A stretch of DNA of 54,812 nucleotides from Pseudomonadota bacterium. Lineage in GTDB: Bacteria > Pseudomonadota > Alphaproteobacteria > Acetobacterales > Acetobacteraceae. Within the stretch, counting starts at the first letter, position 1, and every line of letters begins with the position of its first letter. The DNA lies in the NCBI GenBank assembly GCA_021845985.1, contig JAJZES010000001.1, positions 1-54,812 on the forward strand, given 5' to 3'. The notes below the pieces were generated by a model. The model was not told where the DNA came from, did not search any database, and saw only the letters and a list, made by a program, of their open reading frames with translations. Positions 33,581-40,979 of the stretch are shown here, in pieces. The position numbers were made by a program, and so were the translations under genes.

Positions 33581-34942
33581 ATGAGTCGGCTGGTGATCGT
33601 CTCCAACCGGGTTCCGCCGCCGCGCGAACGCGGGCAGCTTGCCGGTGGCCTCGCCGTCGCCCTGCGCGAGGCGCTGGCCGGGCGCGAGGCGATGTGGTTC
33701 GGCTGGTCCGGCAGCCATGCCCATGCCGCCGCCACGGCGCCGCGGCAAACCCGCGTCGGCCGCATCAGCTTCGCCACCATCGACCTGCCGACCGCCGATT
33801 ATGAAGGGTATTATCGCGGCTTTTCCAACGGCATGCTGTGGCCGCTGCTGCATTACCGGCTCGGCCTGGCGGAGTTTCGCCGCGAGGATCTCGCCGCCTA
33901 TCGCCGGGTCAACGAGGCATTCGCCGCAGCGCTGCGCCCGCTGCTGCGGCCGGATGATCTGGTGTGGGTGCAGGATTATCATCTGATCCCGCTCGGCGCC
34001 TGCCTGCGCCGGCTCGGCTTCGCCGGCCGCGTCGGGTTTTTCCTGCATGTGCCGTTCCCGCCGCAGGCGATCTTCGGCGCGCTGCCACAGGGCGCGGCAC
34101 TGCTCGCCGATTTCGACGCCTATGACGTGCTCGGCATGCAGACCGCCGACGATGCCGAAAACATCAACGTCATGCTGGCCGAGGCCGGTCATGGCGTGCG
34201 CGCCGCCTGCTTCCCGATCGGCATCGACCCCGACAGCTTCGCCGCCGAGGCGCGGACGGCCGCGGTCGGGCCGGAGGCGGAGCGGCTGCGCGGCAGTCTC
34301 GCCCAGCGGTCGCTGATCCTCGGCGTCGATCGGCTGGATTATTCCAAAGGCATCCCGCTGCGCTTCCGCGGCTTTGCGCAACTGCTCAAGCGCTTCCCCG
34401 AGCACCGCAACCGGGTGACGCTGCTGCAGATTGCCCCGGTGTCGCGCGGCGATGTGGCGCAGTACCGGGCGCTGCGCCGCGAGCTTGATGAGCTGGCCGG
34501 GCGGATCAACGGTGAGCATGCCGAGTTCGACTGGGTGCCGCTGCGCTACCTGACGCAGACGGTGGCACGCACGACGCTGGCCGGCTTTCAGCGTGTGGCG
34601 CGCATCGGGCTGGTGACGCCGCTGCGCGATGGGATGAATCTGGTGGCCAAGGAGTTCGTCGCGGCGCAGGACCCGGCCGATCCCGGCGCCCTGGTGCTGA
34701 GCCGCTTCGCCGGCGCGGCGCGGGCGCTGGAGGGCGCGATCGTGGTCAATCCCTACGACCCCGACGAGATCGCCGAGGCGCTGCACATCGCCCTGACCAT
34801 GCCCGAAGCGGAGCGGCGGCAACGCTGGGAACGGATGTGGCAGGCGGTGCGCCAGCACACCGCGGCGACCTGGGCCAAGAGCTTCCTGGCGCAACTGGCG
34901 GCGGCAGCGGCGGAGTTGCCGGCAGGCGCGGTGCAGCGGTAA
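33581..34942 (+). CDS. otsA: Trehalose-6-phosphate synthase
   Basis: A 453-residue GT20 glycosyltransferase joining UDP-glucose and glucose 6-phosphate. Motifs: VIVSNRVPPP, QLAGGLAVAL, VWVQDYHLIPLG, FFLHVPFPP, VDRLDYSKGIPLRF, PLRDGMNLVAKEFVAAQ and the C-terminal VNPYDPDEIAEAL. The reading frame is open further upstream, but MSRLVIVSNRV at 33581 is the family start. With otsB it makes trehalose, a stress protectant; gene order otsB-otsA. Confidence 0.95.
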   Translation: MSRLVIVSNRVPPPRERGQLAGGLAVALREALAGREAMWFGWSGSHAHAAATAPRQTRVGRISFATIDLPTADYEGYYRGFSNGMLWPLLHYRLGLAEFRREDLAAYRRVNEAFAAALRPLLRPDDLVWVQDYHLIPLGACLRRLGFAGRVGFFLHVPFPPQAIFGALPQGAALLADFDAYDVLGMQTADDAENINVMLAEAGHGVRAACFPIGIDPDSFAAEARTAAVGPEAERLRGSLAQRSLILGVDRLDYSKGIPLRFRGFAQLLKRFPEHRNRVTLLQIAPVSRGDVAQYRALRRELDELAGRINGEHAEFDWVPLRYLTQTVARTTLAGFQRVARIGLVTPLRDGMNLVAKEFVAAQDPADPGALVLSRFAGAARALEGAIVVNPYDPDEIAEALHIALTMPEAERRQRWERMWQAVRQHTAATWAKSFLAQLAAAAAELPAGAVQR

Positions 34943-34976
34943 TCCTGCCGGCATACACCGCCGGGTGGGATTGATC

Positions 34977-36938
34977 ATGCCGCAGGATGCCGCCGCCACC
35001 GCCACCGCCGCCGACCCGCTCCGCCCGCCGCCGTTCGACGAGGCGCTGCGCGCGGCCGACCGGCTGCAGGGCGACGGCCATTACGCCGAGGCGCTCGCCG
35101 TGCTGCTGCTGATCTGCACGGTCTATCCCGACTCGTCGCACGCCGCCGCGCGGGCCTGCGGGCTGATGCTGCATCTCGGTCGGCTTGATCCGGCGGCGCG
35201 ACTGATCGAGGCCGGCCTCGCGCGCTTCCCGCAAACCGCCGGCTTTCTCTACGACCACGCAAGGCTGGCCGAACGCCGGCGCGATCTGCCGGCGGCGGCC
35301 GAGCGCTGGCAGCGTGTGCGCGAACGCTTCCCCGAGGACTGGCAGGGCTACACCGGGGGCGCCGCGGCGCTGCGCGATCTTGGCCATGTGCCCGAGGCCG
35401 AGCAGATTCTCGCCGACGCCGCGCAGCGCTTTGCCGATCGCTTTGAAGTGGCGGTGGAATACGCCCGGCTGGCGAATGCGCGCCGCGACTGGCTGGCGGC
35501 GGCAGAGCGCTGGGGCCGGGTGCGCGCGGCCTTCCCCGATCGCTGCCTCGGGCAGGTTGGCGCCGCCCAGGCGCTGCGCGAGGCCGGCCGGCTCGACGAG
35601 GCGGAGGCCGTTCTCGACGCCGCCGTCGGGCGCTGGCCGGACGACCGCGATGTGCTGTTTGAGCGGGCGCGCGCGGCGGTCGAGCGGCGCGACTTCGCGC
35701 TGGCCGCCAGCCGCTGGGCCGCGGTGCTGGAGCGTGACCCGGAGTTCTGGCCGGCGGCCATCGAAGGCGCCCGCTCGCTGCGCGAACTCGGCCGCAGCGT
35801 GCAGGCCGATGCGGTGCTCGACGATGCGACCCTGCGTCTCCGCCGGGCGGTGGCGAGCCGTCCGGCCGACCATGCCGCGGCGGTCGCCCTCGCCCGCCTG
35901 CTCGGCGCGCGGCCCGATTGGCCGGCTGCTGTCGAGGCGTGGCTCGCGGTGCGCCCCGATTCGCCGCATCAGCACGAGGCGCGGCTTGGCGCTGCGGTGG
36001 CCCTGCGCCAGCTCGGCCGCTTCGACGAGGCGGCGGCGCTGCTGGCCGCCGCGCGCGCCGGTGCGCCACAGGACCGCGGGGTGATCCTGGAGCAACTGAG
36101 CCTGGCCTACGCCCAGGAAGATTGGCCGGCGGCGGCGGCGCTGTGTGCCGAGGCGCTGCGCCTGTGGCCGGAGGACAGCGAATTTGCCCGCCGCGCCTAC
36201 GAAATTCGCCTGCGCGTGGTCGATGCCGCGGGCGATATGACGGCGATCCCCGAGCCGCCGGCGGCGGCGGCGGCGGATACGCGCGAGCGCGATCTGATGC
36301 TGCGCTTTGAAAGCCTGGGCGGCACCGGGCATGGCTGCGAATTCGGCATCTATCAGCGTGCCTGCGGCGCCGAACCGCTCGGCCTGCTGCGCTGGACCGA
36401 TCTGACGCATGACAACCTCACCGAGGCGCTGGAGAGCACCTTCGCCGGCGTCGGGACGCCGGAACAGACGCTGGTGTTCATCCCGCCGAGCGAGTACCGC
36501 CGCCAGTACTGGACCCGCGACAAGCGCTTTTTCATGGTCTCCGGCACCAACGTTTATGTCGATGAGGCGGAGGAGGCGGCGCTGTTTCCGCAGTTGTGCC
36601 GGCGGTTGCAGTTTCTGCGCCGCAAGCTGATCGACGATCTGCACGCGGCGGAAAAGATTTTCGTCTATAAAAATCAGTTCCGCGACCTGACCGGGGCGGA
36701 ACTGGATCGGCTGTGGCGGGCCTTGCGGGCGTATGGCGAGACCACCCTGTTCTATCTGCGCTACGCCGACGCGGCGCATCCCGACGGCAGCGTCGAATGG
36801 ACACGCCCTGGCCTGCTGCAGGGCTATATCCGGCATTTCACCTGCTCGCCGCAGGAAGTGGTGATCGGCAAGCCGTATGACAGTTTCCGCAAGCTGACCC
36901 ATGCCGCCTGCGCCCTGTTCGATGCCGGGCAGCGCTGA
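34977..36938 (+). CDS. TPR protein with C-terminal CEFG-type domain of unknown function
   Basis: The 653-residue protein has about ten tetratricopeptide-like repeats (residues 25-420) with a recurring ~34-residue pattern such as ARLAERRRDLPAAAERWQRV. The C-terminal 215 residues form a separate domain beginning FESLGGTGHGCEFGIYQR, with EPLGLLRWTDL and later YWTRDKRFFMVSGTN and FVYKNQFRDLTG. Similar domains occur in bacterial surface-polysaccharide or DUF1796-like proteins and may be enzymatic; the cysteine of CEFG is a candidate active residue. There is no signal peptide. It follows otsA by 34 bp and could share its transcript. Confidence 0.75.
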   Translation: MPQDAAATATAADPLRPPPFDEALRAADRLQGDGHYAEALAVLLLICTVYPDSSHAAARACGLMLHLGRLDPAARLIEAGLARFPQTAGFLYDHARLAERRRDLPAAAERWQRVRERFPEDWQGYTGGAAALRDLGHVPEAEQILADAAQRFADRFEVAVEYARLANARRDWLAAAERWGRVRAAFPDRCLGQVGAAQALREAGRLDEAEAVLDAAVGRWPDDRDVLFERARAAVERRDFALAASRWAAVLERDPEFWPAAIEGARSLRELGRSVQADAVLDDATLRLRRAVASRPADHAAAVALARLLGARPDWPAAVEAWLAVRPDSPHQHEARLGAAVALRQLGRFDEAAALLAAARAGAPQDRGVILEQLSLAYAQEDWPAAAALCAEALRLWPEDSEFARRAYEIRLRVVDAAGDMTAIPEPPAAAAADTRERDLMLRFESLGGTGHGCEFGIYQRACGAEPLGLLRWTDLTHDNLTEALESTFAGVGTPEQTLVFIPPSEYRRQYWTRDKRFFMVSGTNVYVDEAEEAALFPQLCRRLQFLRRKLIDDLHAAEKIFVYKNQFRDLTGAELDRLWRALRAYGETTLFYLRYADAAHPDGSVEWTRPGLLQGYIRHFTCSPQEVVIGKPYDSFRKLTHAACALFDAGQR

Positions 36939-36974
36939 GCGGCCCGTGGTCGGCGGGCATGCGCCGCGCCGCGG

Positions 36975-37430
36975 TCAGGCGGTTGGCGGGTCGAGCGCCA
37001 GCAGGGCTTTCTGGAAGTCGCGGACGCGCAAGCGGGATTGCCCGTTCCACTTTGATCGGGCGGCCTCCGCCGCCGCCGCCGGGTAATCGCCGTCAAGCAT
37101 CAGCCGCCAGGTCTTTTTCAGCTTGGTGTACCATCGCGTGCCGAGCTGAAAATTGACCGCCGCCAGGGCGATGACGAACTGCCCGTTGGTGATGCCGGCC
37201 TTCGCCGCCTGCCGCTTGGCCGCGGCGACCGCCCTGGCCGTGTCGGCTTTGTAGAACGCGTTGGCGCGGCCGATGTCGATACGATCGCCGAATTTCAGCT
37301 TGTCCGGCGCCAGCACCTTGTGGCCGATCCCGACCGTCAGCACGCCGACCGTGTCCTTGTACACCAGCAGATCGGGGGTGCGGCGGTTGCGGCACTCGCG
37401 CAGGATCAGCAGGGTGCGCAGCGTCGGCAC
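36975..37430 (-). CDS. GH24-type (T4-like) lysozyme domain protein
   Basis: The 151-residue protein matches T4-type lysozyme in its N-terminal half: Glu12 (LRECR), Asp26 (VYKDT) and Thr32 (LTVGIGHKV) correspond to the catalytic Glu-Asp-Thr, although the Glu-Asp spacing is five residues longer. A later NFQLGTRWYTKLKKTW matches the second lobe. It starts at GTG 37430, nine bases after the GST stop. No signal peptide, holin or other phage gene is seen, so it is either a phage remnant or a domesticated muramidase. Confidence 0.7.
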   Translation of the reverse strand: MPTLRTLLILRECRNRRTPDLLVYKDTVGVLTVGIGHKVLAPDKLKFGDRIDIGRANAFYKADTARAVAAAKRQAAKAGITNGQFVIALAAVNFQLGTRWYTKLKKTWRLMLDGDYPAAAAEAARSKWNGQSRLRVRDFQKALLALDPPTA

Positions 37431-37439
37431 GCCCGCCGC

Positions 37440-38063
37440 CTAGGTCACCGGCTGGGCCACATGTGCCCGGTACGGCGGACGCAGCAGCAGCCGCGCGTAC
37501 CAGGCGTGCAGGTTGGGCGAGTCGGGGCGAGCGATCGGCATGGCGAACCAGCGATGCACATGCACGCCGAGCCCGATATCGGCCAGCGTCAGCGCATCGC
37601 CGGTCAGGAATGGCTGCGCGCTCAGCCGCGTGTCGAGCAGCGCCCAGAGCTGGCCCGCCTCGGTCACCGCCGCCGAAATCGCCGCATGGTCGCGCCGCTC
37701 CGGCGGCGTGCGCACCAGACCCTGAAAGACAGTGCTCTGCGGCCGGTTCAGCGCCGTCTGCTGGAAATCCAGCCACGCATCGACGATGCCGCGTCGCCGT
37801 GGTGCCGCCGGATACAGCGTGCTGTGCGGCGCATAGGCGTTGCACAGATAGCGCAGGATGGCGTTGCTCTCGAACAGGGTGAAGCCGTCCTCCTCCAGCG
37901 CCGGCACCAGCCCGAGCGGCTGCATGGCGCGGTACTCCTCGGAGTCGGTGCCGCCGAACGGGCCGCCGGCGTCGCGCCGCTCAAACGGCAGGGCGAGTTC
38001 GTCGAGCAGCCACAATACCTTCATCACGTTCGACGAGTTGATGCGCCCCCAGACCCGCAACAT
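37440..38063 (-). CDS. Glutathione S-transferase family protein
   Basis: The 207-residue protein has an N-terminal thioredoxin-like domain (VWGRINSSNVMKVLWLLDEL with Ser in the catalytic SSN position; LGLVPALEEDGFTLFESNAILRYL seen as VPALEEDGF and ESNAILRYL) and a helical C-domain with LTLADIGLGVHVHRW. It conjugates or reduces small molecules with glutathione. ATG 38063 is chosen because the GST fold starts there. Nine bases separate its stop from the lysozyme-like gene. Confidence 0.92.
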   Translation of the reverse strand: MLRVWGRINSSNVMKVLWLLDELALPFERRDAGGPFGGTDSEEYRAMQPLGLVPALEEDGFTLFESNAILRYLCNAYAPHSTLYPAAPRRRGIVDAWLDFQQTALNRPQSTVFQGLVRTPPERRDHAAISAAVTEAGQLWALLDTRLSAQPFLTGDALTLADIGLGVHVHRWFAMPIARPDSPNLHAWYARLLLRPPYRAHVAQPVT

Positions 38064-38159
38064 GTCCGCCTGTCCCCTCGGTATCGCCGCGGCAGAGTAG
38101 GGCGCGCGATGGGGGCGCGGCAACTTGCCGCTGGCGCCGCCGTCGGTCATATCGCTGCT

Positions 38160-38657
38160 ATGCCCTGTCTTTCCGTTCGTGCCGCGCTGCTGTTGGCCGC
38201 AATCGCCGCCGGGGCGGCGCTGGCGGTGGCGTTTGCCGCCGAATGGTGGGGCGGGCTGGTGCCCTGCGCGCTCTGCCTCGTCGAACGCTGGCCGTACCGG
38301 GTGGCGATCGGGCTGGCGGTCATCGGCCTCGCGCTGCCACGGCCGGCGGCGCGTCTGGTGCTGGTGCTGCTGCTGCTGGTCGGGCTGGCCGAGGCCGGGC
38401 TGGCCGGGCTGCATGCCGGGGTCGAGTTCGGCTGGTGGCCGAGCCCGCTGCCGGAATGCGCGGCGCCGAAGCTCGGCAGCGGCAGCATCGCCGAGCGGCT
38501 GCGCAACATGCCGGCGCGGCCGTCGAAATCCTGCGAGGACGGGGTGTTTCCGCTGTCCGGCGTGCCGCTCTCCTTCGCCGATCTCAATCTGCTCTACGCC
38601 CTGGTGTTCGCCTCCGGCCTCGCCATCTCGATCAATGCTACGCGCAGGAGACCATGA
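38160..38657 (+). CDS. dsbB: Disulfide bond formation protein B
   Basis: A 165-residue inner-membrane protein with four hydrophobic segments. The redox pair Cys36-Cys39 (PCALC) and the second pair Cys100 and Cys125 are present, with CLVERWPYR after the first pair. It reoxidises DsbA and passes electrons to ubiquinone. ATG 38160 gives a normal N-terminus. Its end overlaps the coq7 start, linking a quinone-using enzyme to a quinone-making one. Confidence 0.93.
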   Translation: MPCLSVRAALLLAAIAAGAALAVAFAAEWWGGLVPCALCLVERWPYRVAIGLAVIGLALPRPAARLVLVLLLLVGLAEAGLAGLHAGVEFGWWPSPLPECAAPKLGSGSIAERLRNMPARPSKSCEDGVFPLSGVPLSFADLNLLYALVFASGLAISINATRRRP

Positions 38658-39208
38658 TGAGCGAGACCGCCGACCGTCGCCTGCCCGGCGATCCGACCGC
38701 GCGGCAGATCGTCGAGCGGATGATCCGCGTCGATCACGCCGGCGAATATGGCGCCGGCCGCATCTATGCCGGGCAGCTCGCCGTGCTCGGGCGCAGCGGC
38801 ACGGCGCCGCTGCTGCGCCATATGCAGGCCCAGGAGCAGCACCATCTCGACACGTTTGCCGCGCTGATCACGGCGCGGCGGGTGCGGCCGACGCTGCTGC
38901 TGCCGCTGTGGCATCTCGCCGGCTTTGCCCTCGGCGCGGCGACCGCGGCGCTCGGCGAGCGCGCGGCGATGGCCTGCACCGTCGCCGTCGAGGAGGCCAT
39001 CGACGAGCATTACGGACGCCAGGCGGCGGCGCTCGGCGATGACGAGGCGGCGCTGCGCGGCACCATCGAGACGTTTCGCGCCGAGGAGGCGGAGCACCGC
39101 GACATCGGCCTCGCCCATGAGGCAGAGCAGGCGCCCGGCTACCGGGTGCTGCACCGGTTGATCAAGGCCGGCTGCAAGGCGGCGATTGCGGTGAGCGAGC
39201 GTCTCTGA
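38654..39208 (+). CDS. coq7: Demethoxyubiquinone hydroxylase (COQ7 family)
   Basis: A 184-residue di-iron monooxygenase for the penultimate hydroxylation of ubiquinone. Ligand motifs are MIRVDHAGEYGA (Glu), HMQAQEQHHL (E-x2-H), VEEAIDEHY and EEAEHRDIGLAHEA. Two ATG codons (38654, 38657) overlap the dsbB stop; AGGAG lies just upstream. It is normally membrane-associated. It occurs in Alphaproteobacteria and mitochondria in place of UbiF. Confidence 0.94.
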   Translation: MMSETADRRLPGDPTARQIVERMIRVDHAGEYGAGRIYAGQLAVLGRSGTAPLLRHMQAQEQHHLDTFAALITARRVRPTLLLPLWHLAGFALGAATAALGERAAMACTVAVEEAIDEHYGRQAAALGDDEAALRGTIETFRAEEAEHRDIGLAHEAEQAPGYRVLHRLIKAGCKAAIAVSERL

Positions 39209-39229
39209 GCCGCCGCCCGCCGGCCAGAC

Positions 39230-39850
39230 TCAGCTTTCCAGCTCGCTGTCCCAGTAGAGATAGTCGCGCCAACTGACATGCAGGTAGTTGGGCGGGAAGG
39301 CGCGGCCGTTTTCCTGCAGCTCCCAGGTCGAGGGCTGGCACGGCCGGTGGCGCGGGAACATGCGGCACTCGCGCGGCAGCCGGCTGCCCTTGCGCAGGTT
39401 GCAGCCGCCGCAGGCGGTGACGACGTTCTCCCATGTCGTGCGGCCGCCGCGGCTGCGCGGGATGACATGGTCGAAGGTCAAATCCTGAGCCGGCTGCCGC
39501 TCGCCACAATACTGGCAGGCGAAGGCGTCGCGCAGGAACACGTTGAAGCGGGTGAACGCCGGCTTGCGCGCCGCCGGCACATAATCCTTGAGCGCGATGA
39601 CGCTCGGCAGGCGCATGGTCAGGCTGGGTGAACGAACTTCGGCGTCGTATTCGTTCAGCACACTGACCCGATCGAGGAAGACCGCCTTCACCGCGTCCTG
39701 CCACGCCCAAACCGAGAGCGGGAAATAGGACAAAGGCCGGAAATCCGCGTTCAGCACGAGCGCCGGAAAGTGTTGTCCGCCGTCAGGCAAGCATTGCTCC
39801 CGTCCAGCCGCGTTGCGCGTGGCTGACACGAGACCGGAGGGACTCGCCAC
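39230..39850 (-). CDS. HNH endonuclease family protein
   Basis: The 206-residue protein contains an HNH domain: C112-x2-C115 (CQYCGE), FDHVIPRSRGG with His128, TTWENVV with Asn142, and C147-x2-C150 (ACGGCN), so a zinc ribbon plus catalytic His/Asn. Upstream it has LVLNADFRPLSYFPLSVWAWQ (two parts: LVLNADFRPLSY, FPLSVWAWQ), common to a conserved proteobacterial HNH group. Function is unknown, perhaps DNA repair. It is divergent from gluQRS. The first 20 residues are poorly conserved-looking, so the true start may be later. Confidence 0.88.
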   Translation of the reverse strand: MASPSGLVSATRNAAGREQCLPDGGQHFPALVLNADFRPLSYFPLSVWAWQDAVKAVFLDRVSVLNEYDAEVRSPSLTMRLPSVIALKDYVPAARKPAFTRFNVFLRDAFACQYCGERQPAQDLTFDHVIPRSRGGRTTWENVVTACGGCNLRKGSRLPRECRMFPRHRPCQPSTWELQENGRAFPPNYLHVSWRDYLYWDSELES

Positions 39851-39965
39851 GGCGAAGCGGATATTTTATGGCACCATGCAGCCCCGCCCCGCAAGCCGCC
39901 GCCGGCGGGTTTCACCGCGCCGTCATCCAGGAGCGCCGAAACCGGCGGTCACCCTGCAGTCGCCC

Positions 39966-40805
39966 ATGGCCACCGTCACCCGATTTGCCCCGTCGCCGAC
40001 CGGATACCTGCATCTCGGCCACGCCAGCGCGGCGCTGATCGCCTGGACGCGGGCGCGGCGCGATGGCGGGCGGTTCCTGCTGCGCATCGAGGATATCGAC
40101 GCCGGGCGCTGCCGCGCCGATCTGGCGGCGGCGATCCTGGAGGATTTGACCTGGCTCGGCCTGGACTGGGACGGGCCGGTGCGGGTGCAGTCGCAGCATC
40201 TGGCACAGTATCGCCAGGTGCTCGACGCGCTGGCCGGGCGTGGCCTGCTGTATCCGTGCTTCTGCACCCGCGCCGACATCGCCCGCGAAATCGGCGCCGC
40301 GGCGGCGGCGCCGCAGGGGGCGGATGGGCCGCTGTATCCGGGCACCTGCCGGCATCTGTCGCCGGCGCAACGGGCGGCGCGGCGGGCCGCCGGGCAGCCG
40401 TTTGCGCTGCGCCTGGACATGGCGCGCGCCTGCGCCGCGGCGCCGTCCCGGCTCAGCTTCGCGGAGGAGGGCGTCGGCGCGGTGGCGTGCCAGCCGGAGC
40501 GCCTCGGCGACGTGGTGCTGGCGCGCAAGGACGCGCCGGCGAGCTATCACCTCTGCGTGACCCATGACGATGCGGCGCAGGGCGTGACGCTGGTAACGCG
40601 CGGCGACGACCTGCGCGCGGCGACGCATCTGCACCGCTTGTTACAGGCGCTGATGGGCTGGCCGGTGCCGCGCTATGCGCATCATCCTTTGATTAAAGAC
40701 GATTCCGGGCGGCGTCTGGCCAAACGCGACGGCGCGGTCAGCCTGCGGGCGTTGCGCGAGCAGGGAATGACGCCGCAGGATATTCGCCTGCTCATCGGCG
40801 GATGA
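39966..40805 (+). CDS. gluQ: Glutamyl-Q tRNA(Asp) synthetase
   Basis: The 279-residue protein is the short paralog of glutamyl-tRNA synthetase that attaches glutamate to queuosine in tRNA-Asp. It has TRFAPSPTGYLHLGHA (HIGH motif as HLGH), LLRIEDIDAGRC, zinc-site residues CFC and YPGTC, and LAKRDGAVSL in place of KMSKS. The anticodon-binding domain is absent, as expected. ATG 39966 starts the family domain; the earlier in-frame region is rejected. Confidence 0.95.
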   Translation: MATVTRFAPSPTGYLHLGHASAALIAWTRARRDGGRFLLRIEDIDAGRCRADLAAAILEDLTWLGLDWDGPVRVQSQHLAQYRQVLDALAGRGLLYPCFCTRADIAREIGAAAAAPQGADGPLYPGTCRHLSPAQRAARRAAGQPFALRLDMARACAAAPSRLSFAEEGVGAVACQPERLGDVVLARKDAPASYHLCVTHDDAAQGVTLVTRGDDLRAATHLHRLLQALMGWPVPRYAHHPLIKDDSGRRLAKRDGAVSLRALREQGMTPQDIRLLIGG

Positions 40806-40979
40806 TTGCCTCTGCGTGAAACGGTTGAATCCGATGGCAAGTGTGTGCGTAAATCCAGCATGAATTCCCCGAGAAAAAGCCCTGCCATTCAACAATAGGT
40901 GATTGTCGGTGTTGATCGCGACAAGTTTGCGTGACCATCATGGCCATGCCGACTGTGAGGCCTGCGTGGTGACTGCCGC

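Noticed and set aside
40912-40925. FNR-like site TTGATCGCGACAAG upstream of the histidine kinase
   Set aside because: Only the left half-site fits the TTGAT-N4-ATCAA consensus; the right half does not.
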